Source: Flavobacteriaceae bacterium CG2_30_31_66
Lineage (GTDB): Bacteria; Bacteroidota; Bacteroidia; Flavobacteriales; Flavobacteriaceae
Direction of reading: 5' to 3'
Assembly: GCA_001873065.1 (NCBI GenBank)
Contig: MNYM01000014.1
Coordinates: 62,001 to 126,000 of the forward strand
Length of the DNA: 64,000 nucleotides
Shown: positions 28,159 through 37,217 of the stretch, one piece after another
Layout of the letters: the number at the start of each line of letters is the position of its first letter
Position numbering within the stretch: position 1 is the stretch's first letter
Notes under the pieces: generated by a model
Told to the model about the DNA's origin: nothing
The model's database searches: none
Seen by the model: the letters and a program-made list of their open reading frames with translations, nothing else
Made by a program: the position numbers and the translations under genes

Positions 28159-30294
28159 GTGAAAACAACAAAATATTTACTTTCAATATTTTTTGTATTT
28201 ACACAAATATTGATTTATGCACAAAAAAATCAAATTGTTTCTGATGAGTTTATGTATGTGGATTATGACTATATGCTTTACTCTAAAAGCACCACCACAA
28301 CAAGTAATTGCGATTGTACAAGTGGTGTAGAAAATTTTAGATTTAATTGGGGTACTAGTTTTAATACTGCTTTTATAAATTTAGCAAATTTAACTTTAGC
28401 TCAAAACCTTGCTGTACAAAGTGCTAGAAATGAATGGTTTAATAAACAAAAAAATCTAATTAAAGAACACATTAACGCCAAGCTTGGTGAAAACTTTACA
28501 AATTTTAACGAGGCGAAAGATGGTTTGTTTTTGAATAGCGAATTAAAAAACGTCCAAATACATTCAGTTCCTCTTCTAAATAAGTATAATGGATTAAGGA
28601 GTAATCAATATGCTGTTTCCAAATCATATTTAAAAGAATTAAAGTTACTTGAATTACGAAAAATTGAAATAACTAGTGGAAATATCAACAATTCATCATT
28701 CAAATTTTTAAAAGTAGGTGAAATAATCTTGGGTGATATAAAAGATATGAACGCATTAAACATTCAATGGAATAAGATTCTAAATCCATTAGGTGTTAGT
28801 ATTGCAAAAACATATGAATTTAAAAACATCGCCGAAAAACTTAACTTTCTTGGTAAAGATTTTGAAACCGAATTAATACGCCTAAAAAACAATTATTACA
28901 ATACCTTTAACGAATGGGATCAGCTAAATTTTATGCAGGTTCTATTAAATTATGAAGAATTCAAAAGATTGACTAGTTGTGGACCTTGTTTGTTTCCAAC
29001 AAATCTTCGAGATCTCTATAAGTTTCAAAGTTTAGACAGAACAACCCTTACCTTTATTGAAGATTATGCAATTAAAAATAGAATTGGGGGGTATTCTATT
29101 TTTGATCAAAAATATATCGATGAGATTATTGAAAGCATTAAAAATGATAATACTAATAGATATGTAGATTCAAGAGATCGTTATGCAGAAATTGAGAGTG
29201 CAATTGCACAATGGGAATACGAAAAAGAACAAGCCATTAATAATTTACTAAACTCTGTTGATGTTAGTAATTTTGCTGTTGAGAATTTGATAGGTAAGTT
29301 AAATATTACAAATCAAGAACAACGACTTTGGCTTTTTAACAATCATACATATGCAAAATCCTTTGAGGACTTTTTGAATTATAATCAAAACTCAATTGAG
29401 GCTAAAGATTTAGTTTTTGGGTTAATTAAAATTATGAGCCTTCCAAACAGCGATTCTAACGCAATAAACTTTATTATTTCAGCCTTAGCACAAAATAAAA
29501 TATTTGTTCCTTTCGACAGCCCTTTTTTCACATCTGTAAATCAATATATGGACTTGGATGTTGCAAATTTAAGCCCAGATTTACTGTTACAGATACAATT
29601 ATATTTTACAACAAGATGTGCGGTTTTAAAAAACAAAAACCCAAATTGGTCAGAAGATAAAATCTTATGGGAAGCTTCAAAAGATTTAATTCATATAACT
29701 TTAGATGGTTTCGGTATGATTCCAGTTGTAGGAGAAATTGCGGATTTAACGAATGGTGTTCTTTATTTAATAGAAGGTGATGGTATAAATGCAACTTTGA
29801 GTTTTGCGGCAACTGTTCCAATTGTTGGCTGGGGTGCAACAACGGGTAAGTATGTTTTTAAAATTACTGCTTCAACGATTGGAACAAAGGTAAGGCTCAC
29901 ATGGAAAGTTTTAGAAAATGGTGTTGTTTATTTTGGTTCATCAGGAAACCAGTTGCGAAAGGTTTTGGGCATTACTGTCTCTACTTTACAAGCTCATCAT
30001 ATAATGCCTTGGGCGTTACGTAACAATAATGTCATTCAAAAAGCAGCAAAATCTGGCAATGCATTTCATTTGAATGAAGCTCTAAATGGAATTCCAGTAG
30101 CGTCATGGAGAAATCAACCTAACCATAACGCATACAATAATTTAATTGAAAGTAAGTTGAATACTTTTAATAATTTATACCCTAATGCAAGTGTGGATGA
30201 TGCTTATAACTTTGTAAGAGATTTAATTGAAGATGTTAGAGATTGGGTCATTAAAAATCCAAATTCACACTTAAATAATTTAGTTTTACCATGA
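28159..30294 (+). CDS. exported polymorphic toxin with C-terminal AHH nuclease domain
   Basis: 711 aa from a GTG 3 bases after the previous stop. A signal peptide (about 1-21, ending IYAQ) is followed by a long, mainly helical region of no recognised family (about 50-520). A hydrophobic pre-toxin linker (about 520-570) reads DGFGMIPVVGEIADLTNG then AATVPIVGWGA, the kind often placed before toxin tips. The tip has the AHH nuclease signature: Ala612-His613-His614 in QAHHIMPWAL and His656 in NQPNHNAYNN. AHH is an HNH/EndoVII-type nuclease family. The protein ends with the nuclease and has no T9SS domain. Its stop overlaps the next ATG. Confidence 0.85.
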   Translation: MKTTKYLLSIFFVFTQILIYAQKNQIVSDEFMYVDYDYMLYSKSTTTTSNCDCTSGVENFRFNWGTSFNTAFINLANLTLAQNLAVQSARNEWFNKQKNLIKEHINAKLGENFTNFNEAKDGLFLNSELKNVQIHSVPLLNKYNGLRSNQYAVSKSYLKELKLLELRKIEITSGNINNSSFKFLKVGEIILGDIKDMNALNIQWNKILNPLGVSIAKTYEFKNIAEKLNFLGKDFETELIRLKNNYYNTFNEWDQLNFMQVLLNYEEFKRLTSCGPCLFPTNLRDLYKFQSLDRTTLTFIEDYAIKNRIGGYSIFDQKYIDEIIESIKNDNTNRYVDSRDRYAEIESAIAQWEYEKEQAINNLLNSVDVSNFAVENLIGKLNITNQEQRLWLFNNHTYAKSFEDFLNYNQNSIEAKDLVFGLIKIMSLPNSDSNAINFIISALAQNKIFVPFDSPFFTSVNQYMDLDVANLSPDLLLQIQLYFTTRCAVLKNKNPNWSEDKILWEASKDLIHITLDGFGMIPVVGEIADLTNGVLYLIEGDGINATLSFAATVPIVGWGATTGKYVFKITASTIGTKVRLTWKVLENGVVYFGSSGNQLRKVLGITVSTLQAHHIMPWALRNNNVIQKAAKSGNAFHLNEALNGIPVASWRNQPNHNAYNNLIESKLNTFNNLYPNASVDDAYNFVRDLIEDVRDWVIKNPNSHLNNLVLP

Positions 30295-31007
30295 TAAAGT
30301 ACTTTTCGATACATAACAGCTTGAATGAACAAATTATGGGTAAACTACCTCAAGTCAAAGAGGTATTGCATAATTCTCATATTTCAGAAGAACCTAATTT
30401 TATAGATAAGTTTCCATTTAAGAAAATAGAAATTAATCCTATTCTATCAAATGCTGTTTTATATTCCAAGTCAAAACAAACTGACTTGATAATGACTAGT
30501 AGTCTTGGTTTTTCTTGTGGTTCTTTATTAATTAGCGATAAACTAAAAAAAATATTTGAACAGTTTAAATGTTTTGGAGTTCAGTTTTTCTCATCTTATA
30601 TAGTCCATAAAGAAAAAAAAAATTACGATTATTGGCAAAGTCATATTTATGATATTCCATATGATTTCATAGACTTTCGGAATACTGACCTCTTGTTAAA
30701 AGACAGAGATGAAAATAGAAAACTCATTCAAAGTTATATAGAAAGAGTTGACAAAGAGGAATTTTTAAGGATGTTAGAAAATATGAAATATCCAAAAATG
30801 CTTTATTTAAAAAATATTTCTTTTACTGAGCAAATGAATTTAGACTATTTCTTTCTTAGAAATTTTGAAGATGCAAGTCTGGGTATTGCATCAGAAAATC
30901 TAAAAAATGAAATAGAAAAACAAGAAATAACGGGAATTGAATTTAAACCAATTGAATTAAGTATGAATGATTGGTTAGATTCTAATGGTGTGACAGAAAA
31001 AATTTAA
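30291..31007 (+). CDS. putative immunity protein for the AHH toxin (Imm11/DUF1629-like)
   Basis: 238 aa. Its ATG overlaps the toxin stop (ATGA), the usual arrangement of toxin and cognate immunity. There is no signal peptide, so it should act in the cytoplasm. The C-terminal segment IASENLKNEIEKQEITGIEFKPI and the middle LLISDKLKKIFEQF resemble DUF1629/Imm11-type proteins; this is pattern recognition, not a search result. It shares a KSKQT motif, a VDFR/IDFK-like strand and the C-terminal module with the next gene, so the two are paralogues. Cognate pairing rests on position. Confidence 0.72.
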   Translation: MIKYFSIHNSLNEQIMGKLPQVKEVLHNSHISEEPNFIDKFPFKKIEINPILSNAVLYSKSKQTDLIMTSSLGFSCGSLLISDKLKKIFEQFKCFGVQFFSSYIVHKEKKNYDYWQSHIYDIPYDFIDFRNTDLLLKDRDENRKLIQSYIERVDKEEFLRMLENMKYPKMLYLKNISFTEQMNLDYFFLRNFEDASLGIASENLKNEIEKQEITGIEFKPIELSMNDWLDSNGVTEKI

Positions 31008-31116
31008 AGCTTTGTTCCTTAGATGCTTGGTTAGATAAAGCTTAAGAACTTTAATGATTAATAATGCAAGTTTAAATTCTGGACAAATCGCAGATTTAAT
31101 TAAATATCCTTAAAAC
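31008..31116 (+). pseudogene. toxin/immunity cassette debris
   Basis: The spacer between the two immunity genes holds broken coding sequence. Bases 31013-31043 encode SLDAWLDKA then stop, echoing the SMNDWLDSNG end of the upstream immunity protein. In another frame, 31054-31113 encodes a 19-residue tail, MINNASLNSGQIADLIKYP, that looks like a protein C-terminus and ends 3 bases before the next ATG. Together they suggest a deleted cassette. Short AT-rich sequence limits certainty. Confidence 0.4.
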
Positions 31117-31800
31117 ATGAAGTATTATATTTTAAGTTTCACCACAAACTATAAAGAAGTTGGTAAATTTCCTCAAAGTATAGAATGTTTAATGGGAGAT
31201 GTCCAAAAAGATTTTATCCCATGGGAAGGAAAAATAGATTTTGATTTTAAACTTCCAGAGCCAATACTCGAAAAAAAATCAAAACAGACATCATATATTA
31301 ACGTTGTAGCTATACCCTCGTTTTTCTTAGTAATAGATGATGATTTGTTAAATTTTCTTAGAGATTTTAAAATTGGAAATTATCAAAATTGGAAAATAAA
31401 TACTTGGCAAGACAAACAAATAATAGAAAAATATAATTTATTTCTTTTAAATGATACAAAACAAGTTGAATATATTGATTTTAAAAAATCTGAATTTTAT
31501 TCAAAAAATATAGATGATTGGGATAATTCAGGAGTTCAAAAAACTAATTATGTAGAAAACTATAATGAATATATTTCCCTAGTAGAGATGCTGAGAAAAG
31601 ACAAATTAATGATATATCGAAGTAAAATAACTTTAAATTTAAGAAATGCAAAAGAAGATTTGTTTAGAGTAGTTGGTGTTCATCCTGAAGGCTATTTCGT
31701 TTCAGAAAAACTTAAAAATAGTATTGAAAATAATGGTTTTACTGGTATGGAATTTAAAGAAGTAAGTGATCTAGAAGATACTACTGTTACATATAATTAA
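31117..31800 (+). CDS. second putative immunity protein, paralogue of the upstream one
   Basis: 227 aa, no signal peptide. Similar architecture to the preceding 238-aa protein: KSKQT at about residue 62, LVIDDDLLNFLRDF, VEYIDFKKSEF, and a C-terminal GYFVSEKLKNSIENNGFTGMEFKEV that matches the Imm11/DUF1629-like ending. It probably protects against a related toxin tip no longer present here; a fragment that could be its end lies just upstream. Extra immunity genes of this kind are common in polymorphic-toxin loci. Confidence 0.65.
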   Translation: MKYYILSFTTNYKEVGKFPQSIECLMGDVQKDFIPWEGKIDFDFKLPEPILEKKSKQTSYINVVAIPSFFLVIDDDLLNFLRDFKIGNYQNWKINTWQDKQIIEKYNLFLLNDTKQVEYIDFKKSEFYSKNIDDWDNSGVQKTNYVENYNEYISLVEMLRKDKLMIYRSKITLNLRNAKEDLFRVVGVHPEGYFVSEKLKNSIENNGFTGMEFKEVSDLEDTTVTYN

Positions 31801-31889
31801 TACGTATCAAAAAAATGTCAAGGAAAATCAAATCTAAAATAATAAAGCAACATTCTTAGAGGACTATAAAAGCTGCTAGAAAAATTAAT

Positions 31890-32059
31890 ATGAAAAAAAA
31901 ATTATAATTTTTGTTTTATTATTTGGTGTAAATTTTTATTCCCAAAATAGAAACATCCAATTACCAAATGGCTATGGTTTTGAAATTAAATATAATGATA
32001 AATCTTTAAATCCGATAGCGCGGATTTGCAATCCGTGGCAATCAAATTACAAATAAATA
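31890..32059 (+). pseudogene. 5' fragment of a secreted protein gene, frameshifted and cut by a REP-like element
   Basis: From the ATG near 31890 a signal-peptide-like sequence can be read only after a frame shift in the run of nine A residues: KIIIFVLLFGVNFYSQ, then RNIQLPNGYGFEIKYNDKSLNP. It runs straight into the left REP-like palindrome at 32012 and stops soon after. It is probably the N-terminus of the protein whose C-terminal toxin tip lies beyond the second palindrome. The rest of the 31801-32176 gap holds no intact gene. Confidence 0.5.
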
Positions 32060-32226
32060 ATCACTTTTACAATAATTCTGTGAAACAAATAAAGAAACAT
32101 AGTCTGAAGATTATTATTTTAGCACCGCAAGTAATGATGCAAATGCAGAAAATGAATTGAATGTAATTGTTTATGATTGATTTTAAATATTGTTGTAGGC
32201 ACGGATTACAAATCCGCGCTATCGGG
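32012..32226. repeat. inverted pair of REP-like palindromes (REPIN-like element)
   Basis: The left copy (32012-32039) and the reverse complement of the right copy (32199-32226) agree at nearly every base: CCGATAGCGCGGATTTG, then C/T, AATCCGTG. Each copy holds its own CGGATT/AATCCG hairpin. About 160 bases lie between them, including a readable scrap ending ENELNVIVYD. Paired inverted REPs are the REPIN arrangement mobilised by RAYT transposases; no RAYT gene is in this window. It is far more GC-rich than its surroundings. Confidence 0.75.
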
Positions 32227-32647
32227 TATTGTTGGGAATTTTAGTAAAACCACAACTTTAATAGGAAAATGGGAAGGGTATCTTGAAAATATTTGGAATA
32301 CTCAATTAGTTAAGCAAGGTTATAATAAAGGAGGTTTTAACATATTGGGTGAAATTAGTGGTTCTTTATTGGAAAAATGGCAAAAAAATAAGCAGTGGTT
32401 AAATGATGCAATTTCAAGGGGTGATGTAATTAGAATTACAGCCGACCCAACTAAAGTTGAAAATTTAATTTTTAATAACTTAACGAATATTAACTTTAAA
32501 TCTTTTAATGATGTAATTTTATACATGAAAAGTTTTAGCGAAACTTCACAACAATTCAACAATTTGAGTTTTTTTGGAAAAGAAATTTATACATTAATTA
32601 ATAAAAATTTTATATATGATCCTGTTTTAAAAATATTTAAACCTTAA
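32177..32647 (+). pseudogene. orphan toxin C-terminal tip with REP-derived N-terminus
   Basis: The ORF has 156 codons, but its first residues, VGTDYKSALSGI, are simply the translated right REP-like palindrome, so its start is artificial. The genuine part begins near GNFSKTTTLIGKWEGYL (about 32230). It continues with GYNKGGFNIL, a NDAISRGDVIRIT segment and FGKEIYTLINKNFIYDP. That series resembles a toxin-tip domain seen at the ends of many Bacteroidota Rhs and other toxins; I cannot name its activity. It lacks export and pre-toxin regions. A candidate immunity gene starts 6 bases downstream. Confidence 0.55.
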
Positions 32648-32653
32648 TTTAAC

Positions 32654-33094
32654 ATGATTAGAAATGATGGCTATTACATAGAGGAACCAATTGAAATTTT
32701 TGATGGTAGGTCAAAAGATGAAAAATCAACTTACAATTTTAATGCTTATTATTTTGTGAATAAGAATAGTTTAATAATTAGTTCAAAAAATCAAATTTTA
32801 ACAGGATTATTAGATTTTCAAAAAGAAGATTTTATTTCTGATTTATCAATTAGGAAAAAAGTTCAAATTAGAGAGGATCAAATTATAATGCTTAAATCAT
32901 TTTCATTTGAAAATGAAGTAACTTTTAAAATCATAAATTCAAATGAAATTTATAATGAAACTTTTAAAAAGAATATGTATTTTATTTCTTGGGATAATTT
33001 AAAAGAAAAACAAACTGGAAAATCGGAACAAACTTATATTTACAGTCTTTTTGGACCGTTTTATCATAAAAAATTTAAAGTATTTTTTGAGTAA
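32654..33094 (+). CDS. putative immunity protein of the orphan toxin tip
   Basis: 146 aa, starting 6 bases after the orphan toxin tip. No signal peptide, no transmembrane segment and no recognised family. It appears rich in beta strands (SLIISSKNQILTGLLDF, QIIMLKSFSF). Small size, position and lack of export signal fit an immunity protein. It could still be translated although its toxin is broken, as immunity genes are often kept. Function is inferred from position only. Confidence 0.5.
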   Translation: MIRNDGYYIEEPIEIFDGRSKDEKSTYNFNAYYFVNKNSLIISSKNQILTGLLDFQKEDFISDLSIRKKVQIREDQIIMLKSFSFENEVTFKIINSNEIYNETFKKNMYFISWDNLKEKQTGKSEQTYIYSLFGPFYHKKFKVFFE

Positions 33095-33279
33095 TTTATT
33101 ATAATTCTAATGAAATCTTGGAAAAAACCTTAGATTATAAATTAGTTTTAGAGTTTACTCTCATTTCTCTTTTTTGCCAAGATTTATTATCTGGGGATTT
33201 CAGTAATATTGACAATTATGACAAACAATATGAAAATATTAACAGAAAAATTTTTGATTATAAAAATAAAAATTTGTAA
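33091..33279 (+). pseudogene. degenerate ORF remnant at the right end of the island
   Basis: An open stretch of about 62 codons without a plausible start codon near its beginning; it contains SGDFSNIDNYDKQYENINRKI and ends at a TAA (33277-33279). The composition is protein-like rather than random intergenic. It may be the tail of a lost gene. The remaining bases up to ilvN (33280-33417) hold only an imperfect hairpin. Confidence 0.3.
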
Positions 33280-33417
33280 AAATAAAGAAATGCAAAAATT
33301 CTTTCTTTATCATTTAAGTAATTGAGCAAAAAGAATCAAGAATAAAGAGAAAAGGGTTTATAAAATAAGGCGTTAAAGTCTATTTTCTTGCATCTTTTTT
33401 CTAACATCTTAAAAAAA

Positions 33418-33951
33418 ATGAACACAGAAAAGCAATTATACACAGTTTCCATTTATACGGAAAATAACATTGGATTGTTGAATCGAATTTCAGCAATTTT
33501 CCAACGAAGACACATCAATATTGAGAGTTTAAATACCTCTCCATCTGAAATCGAAGGCGTATCAAGATTCACTATCGTCGTTTTTATGGACGAAGTTGGC
33601 ATGAAAAAAATCATCGGTCAAATTGACAAACAAGTAGAGGTCATCAAAGCGTTTTATCACACAGAAGAAGAAACTATTTATCAAATTTCGGGCTTGTTTA
33701 AAATTAAATCTGATTTGTTGTTTGAAGAACCTCAAATTCAAAACATTATCAAAGAAAGTAATGCACGAATTGTTACCGTAAACAAGGTGTTTTTTGTGCT
33801 TGAAAAATCAGGAAAAAGAGAAGAATTAAAAGATTTATACGAAAAACTAAGTGTTTTTGGCATCATGCAATTCACACGTTCAGGACGAATTGCAGTGACC
33901 AAAGACGAAATGAAAATATCAAAAATGCTACAAGCATTCAATAATCAATAA
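33418..33951 (+). CDS. ilvN: acetohydroxyacid synthase small (regulatory) subunit
   Basis: 177 aa from the ATG at 33418. A TTG ten codons upstream extends the frame but precedes the family start [17 protein letters not shown]. The N-terminal ACT domain (about 5-80, with [23 protein letters not shown]) binds valine in this family, and the C-terminal ALS_ss domain follows (about 85-170). It activates IlvB and gives it feedback inhibition. It is separated from ilvB by the island and lies 11 bases before ilvC. The missing co-transcription with ilvB implies either read-through across the island or a new promoter. Confidence 0.95.
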   Translation: MNTEKQLYTVSIYTENNIGLLNRISAIFQRRHINIESLNTSPSEIEGVSRFTIVVFMDEVGMKKIIGQIDKQVEVIKAFYHTEEETIYQISGLFKIKSDLLFEEPQIQNIIKESNARIVTVNKVFFVLEKSGKREELKDLYEKLSVFGIMQFTRSGRIAVTKDEMKISKMLQAFNNQ

Positions 33952-33962
33952 AAACCAAAAAA

Positions 33963-35438
33963 ATGTCAAATTATTTCAACACATTAACATTAAGACAAAA
34001 ATTAGAACAATTAGGAAAATGTCGTTTTATGGACGCTTCAGAATTTGAAGATGGTGTAAACGCATTGCTTGGGAAAAAAATAGTCATAGTAGGTTGTGGC
34101 GCGCAAGGGTTAAATCAAGGTTTAAACATGAGAGATTCAGGTTTGGACATTTCTTATGCGTTAAGACAAGCTGCCATTGACCAAAAAAGAGATTCTTTCG
34201 TAAACGCTTCTTCAAACGGATTTACAGTTGGAACCTATGAAGAATTGTTGCCAACTGCTGATTTAGTCATCAATTTAACGCCTGATAAACAGCACACAAG
34301 CGTTGTAAATTCAGTAATGCATTTGATGAAAAAAGGCGCTACTTTAAGCTATTCTCATGGATTTAATATTGTTGAAGAAGGCATGCAAATCCGAAAAGAT
34401 TTAACGGTAATTATGGTGGCTCCAAAATGCCCAGGTTCTGAAGTTCGTGAAGAATACAAGCGTGGTTTTGGTGTGCCAACTTTGATTGCTGTGCATCCTG
34501 AAAACGATCCAGAACAAAAAGGTTGGGCACAAGCAAAAGCGTATGCAGTTGCTACTGGAGGTCACAAAGCTGGCGTTTTAGCATCATCTTTTGTGGCAGA
34601 AGTAAAATCGGATTTGATGGGCGAACAAACCATTTTATGTGGATTATTGCAAACAGGTGCTATTGTATCTTTTGACAAAATGGTGGCTGAAGGAATTGAC
34701 GCAAGTTACGCAGCAAAATTAATTCAATATGGTTGGGAAACTGTTACTGAAGCTTTAAAACATGGAGGAATTACCAACATGATGGACCGATTGTCAAATC
34801 CTGCAAAAATAAAAGCATTTGAACTTTCAGAAGAATTAAAAACCATTATGCGTCCATTATTTCAAAAACACATGGATGATATTATGACAGGTCATTTTTC
34901 AAAAACCATGATGGAAGATTGGGCAAATGATGATAAAAACTTATTAACTTGGAGAGCTGCCACTGGCGAAACTGCGTTTGAAAAACAAACTATCACCACG
35001 CAAGAAATTCTAGAACAAGAATATTTTGATCATGGAACTTTATTAGTGGCATTTGTGAGAGCAGGTGTTGAATTGGCATTCGAATCAATGACAGAATCTG
35101 GAATTATTGATGCTTCTGCATACTATGAATCGTTGCATGAAACTCCGTTAATTGCCAATACGATTGCTCGTAAAAAATTATATGAAATGAATCGCGTTAT
35201 TTCTGATACTGCTGAATATGGTTGTTATTTATTTGATCATGCTTGCAAACCTTTGTTAGCTGATTTTATGAAAAAAGTTTCAACAGATGTGATTGGAAAA
35301 AAATTCACGAATTCAAATGAAGTTGATAATCAACAATTAATTGCAGTAAATAAAGCAATTAGAAATCATCCCGTAGAAAAAATTGGTGCCACATTAAGAG
35401 CATCTATGACAGCTATGAAAGTAGTGAAAACTGCATAA
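33963..35438 (+). CDS. ilvC: ketol-acid reductoisomerase, class II (long form)
   Basis: 491 aa. The Rossmann NADPH site is [16 protein letters not shown], followed by two KARI knotted domains, which makes the long class II form like the E. coli enzyme. [21 protein letters not shown] and the acidic metal-binding helices are present. It converts acetolactate to dihydroxyisovalerate. It is tightly linked to ilvN (11-base gap) and ends the cluster at a strong terminator. Confidence 0.96.
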   Translation: MSNYFNTLTLRQKLEQLGKCRFMDASEFEDGVNALLGKKIVIVGCGAQGLNQGLNMRDSGLDISYALRQAAIDQKRDSFVNASSNGFTVGTYEELLPTADLVINLTPDKQHTSVVNSVMHLMKKGATLSYSHGFNIVEEGMQIRKDLTVIMVAPKCPGSEVREEYKRGFGVPTLIAVHPENDPEQKGWAQAKAYAVATGGHKAGVLASSFVAEVKSDLMGEQTILCGLLQTGAIVSFDKMVAEGIDASYAAKLIQYGWETVTEALKHGGITNMMDRLSNPAKIKAFELSEELKTIMRPLFQKHMDDIMTGHFSKTMMEDWANDDKNLLTWRAATGETAFEKQTITTQEILEQEYFDHGTLLVAFVRAGVELAFESMTESGIIDASAYYESLHETPLIANTIARKKLYEMNRVISDTAEYGCYLFDHACKPLLADFMKKVSTDVIGKKFTNSNEVDNQQLIAVNKAIRNHPVEKIGATLRASMTAMKVVKTA

Positions 35439-35460
35439 TCTAATATATTTTTCAAAACTA

Positions 35461-35498
35461 AAAAAGCATCTTTTCATAATAAAAGATGCTTTTTTTAT
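35461..35498 (+). terminator. intrinsic terminator after ilvC
   Basis: AAAAAGCATCTTTT pairs with AAAAGATGCTTTTT around the loop CATAAT, followed by a T-run. It closes the leu-ilv cluster. Confidence 0.9.
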
Positions 35499-35601
35499 TG
35501 AAAAACTCGAAATGCTTTTCGTAATTTATTATGCTTTTTATCTCATTTTAATAATAAAACGGACTTATTTTTTGTTAATTTGATTTCTAAAATTCATATA
35601 A

Positions 35602-37194
35602 ATGGAGCAAACATTTAAAAACATTCCAAACGAGTATAAAATTGATGAGCTATTGCATCAAAACACCTATTTGGTTGACGGAGAATTAAAAGAATGGAAA
35701 GGAAAAAAATCCAACGTTTTTTCAACCATATCATCTACCAAAGAATACCAACCAACATTGTTAGGAACTGTACCTGATTTGAGCGAAGAAGTGGGTTTGG
35801 AAGCTTTAAAATCAGCAGAAAAAGCCTATGATCGCGGACAAGGTTTGTGGCCAACAATGAAAGTTGCTGACAGAATTGCAGCCATGGAAAAATTTGTTTC
35901 ACAAATGAAAACCAAGCGAGAGCAAGTTGTGAAATTATTGATGTGGGAAATTGGAAAATCACTTCCAGATTCGCAAAAAGAGTTTGACAGAACGGTTGAA
36001 TATATTTATGACACCATTGAAGATTATAAAAAAATGGACAGAACTTCTGCCAAGTTTGAAAAAAATTCAGGAGTTTATGCGCACATCAGACGTGGCCCTT
36101 TAGGAGTTGTTTTTTGTTTAGGCCCTTATAATTATCCTTTAAATGAAACATTTACGCTACTGATTCCGGCTTTAATTATGGGAAATACTGCCATTTTTAA
36201 ACCCGCAAAACATGGTGTTTTATTGTTAGCACCTTTATTAGAAGCGTTTCAAAATAGTTTTCCAGCTGGCGTTGTAAATATTATTTTTGGTCGTGGAAGA
36301 ACTTTGGCAACACCCATTATGAAAACTGGAAAAGTAGATGTTTTGGCATTGATTGGAAATAGCAAATCTGCAAATACCATTCAGGAAAATCATCCTAATA
36401 AAAACAGATTGCGTTTGGTTTTGGGATTGGAAGCAAAAAATCCTGCCATTATTTTGCCAGATGCTGATTTAGATTTGACAATCAACGAGTGTATTATTGG
36501 TACTACTTCTTTCAATGGTCAACGTTGTACAGCTCTGAAAGTGGTCTATGTTCACGAAGCCATTGTTGATGAATTCAATAAGCGGTTTTCAGCCAAAGTC
36601 GATACGTTAAAATTTGGAAATCCTTGGGAATCAGGTGTTCTTTTAACCCCATTACCAGAGCCCAATAAACCTGCATACATTCAAGAATTGATTGATGATG
36701 CTACAAGTAAAGGGGCAAAAATCATCAATAAAAATGGAGGAAAAACTACTGAAAACTTTATTTTTCCAGCAGTTTTATATCCGGTTTCTAAAGAAATGCG
36801 TGTTTTTGATGAAGAACAATTTGGACCAGTAATCCCTATTTTATCTTTCAAAGACATTCAAGAACCTTTAAATGACATGGCTGAATCTAATTACGGGCAG
36901 CAAGTCAGCGTTTTTGGAAGTGATGTAAAAACCTTAGCGCCTTTGATTGATACGTTAGTGAACTTAGTTTGTAGAGTAAATTTGAACAGTTCTTGTCAAA
37001 GAGGCCCTGACGTATATCCGTTTACAGGACGAAAAGATTCAGCAGTGGCAACTTTGAGCGTCTATGATGCTTTGCGTTCTTTTTCAATTCGAACTTTTGT
37101 AGCATCCAAAGATTCTGCTTACAACAACAAAATTTTACAAGAATTGTTAGATACTAAATCATCAAATTTTATCAATACTGACTACATTTTATAA
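35602..37194 (+). CDS. gapN: NADP-dependent glyceraldehyde-3-phosphate dehydrogenase-like aldehyde dehydrogenase (GapN)
   Basis: 530 aa, aldehyde dehydrogenase superfamily. The catalytic cysteine is Cys309 in [10 protein letters not shown], the general base is Glu277 in GLEAKN, and the oxyanion region is GPYNYPLNE. The sequence pattern, including [14 protein letters not shown] near the C-terminus, matches GapN-like enzymes that oxidise G3P straight to 3-phosphoglycerate with NADPH production. It is monocistronic between two terminators. The exact substrate is inferred from family resemblance. Confidence 0.85.
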   Translation: MEQTFKNIPNEYKIDELLHQNTYLVDGELKEWKGKKSNVFSTISSTKEYQPTLLGTVPDLSEEVGLEALKSAEKAYDRGQGLWPTMKVADRIAAMEKFVSQMKTKREQVVKLLMWEIGKSLPDSQKEFDRTVEYIYDTIEDYKKMDRTSAKFEKNSGVYAHIRRGPLGVVFCLGPYNYPLNETFTLLIPALIMGNTAIFKPAKHGVLLLAPLLEAFQNSFPAGVVNIIFGRGRTLATPIMKTGKVDVLALIGNSKSANTIQENHPNKNRLRLVLGLEAKNPAIILPDADLDLTINECIIGTTSFNGQRCTALKVVYVHEAIVDEFNKRFSAKVDTLKFGNPWESGVLLTPLPEPNKPAYIQELIDDATSKGAKIINKNGGKTTENFIFPAVLYPVSKEMRVFDEEQFGPVIPILSFKDIQEPLNDMAESNYGQQVSVFGSDVKTLAPLIDTLVNLVCRVNLNSSCQRGPDVYPFTGRKDSAVATLSVYDALRSFSIRTFVASKDSAYNNKILQELLDTKSSNFINTDYIL

Positions 37195-37217
37195 TCAAAA
37201 ACTCAAAAAATATTGTT

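Noticed and set aside
26681-33417. The island as a prophage, integrative element or IS insertion.
   Set aside because: No integrase, transposase, phage structural gene or long flanking direct repeat is visible. Only the REP-like pair has mobile character.
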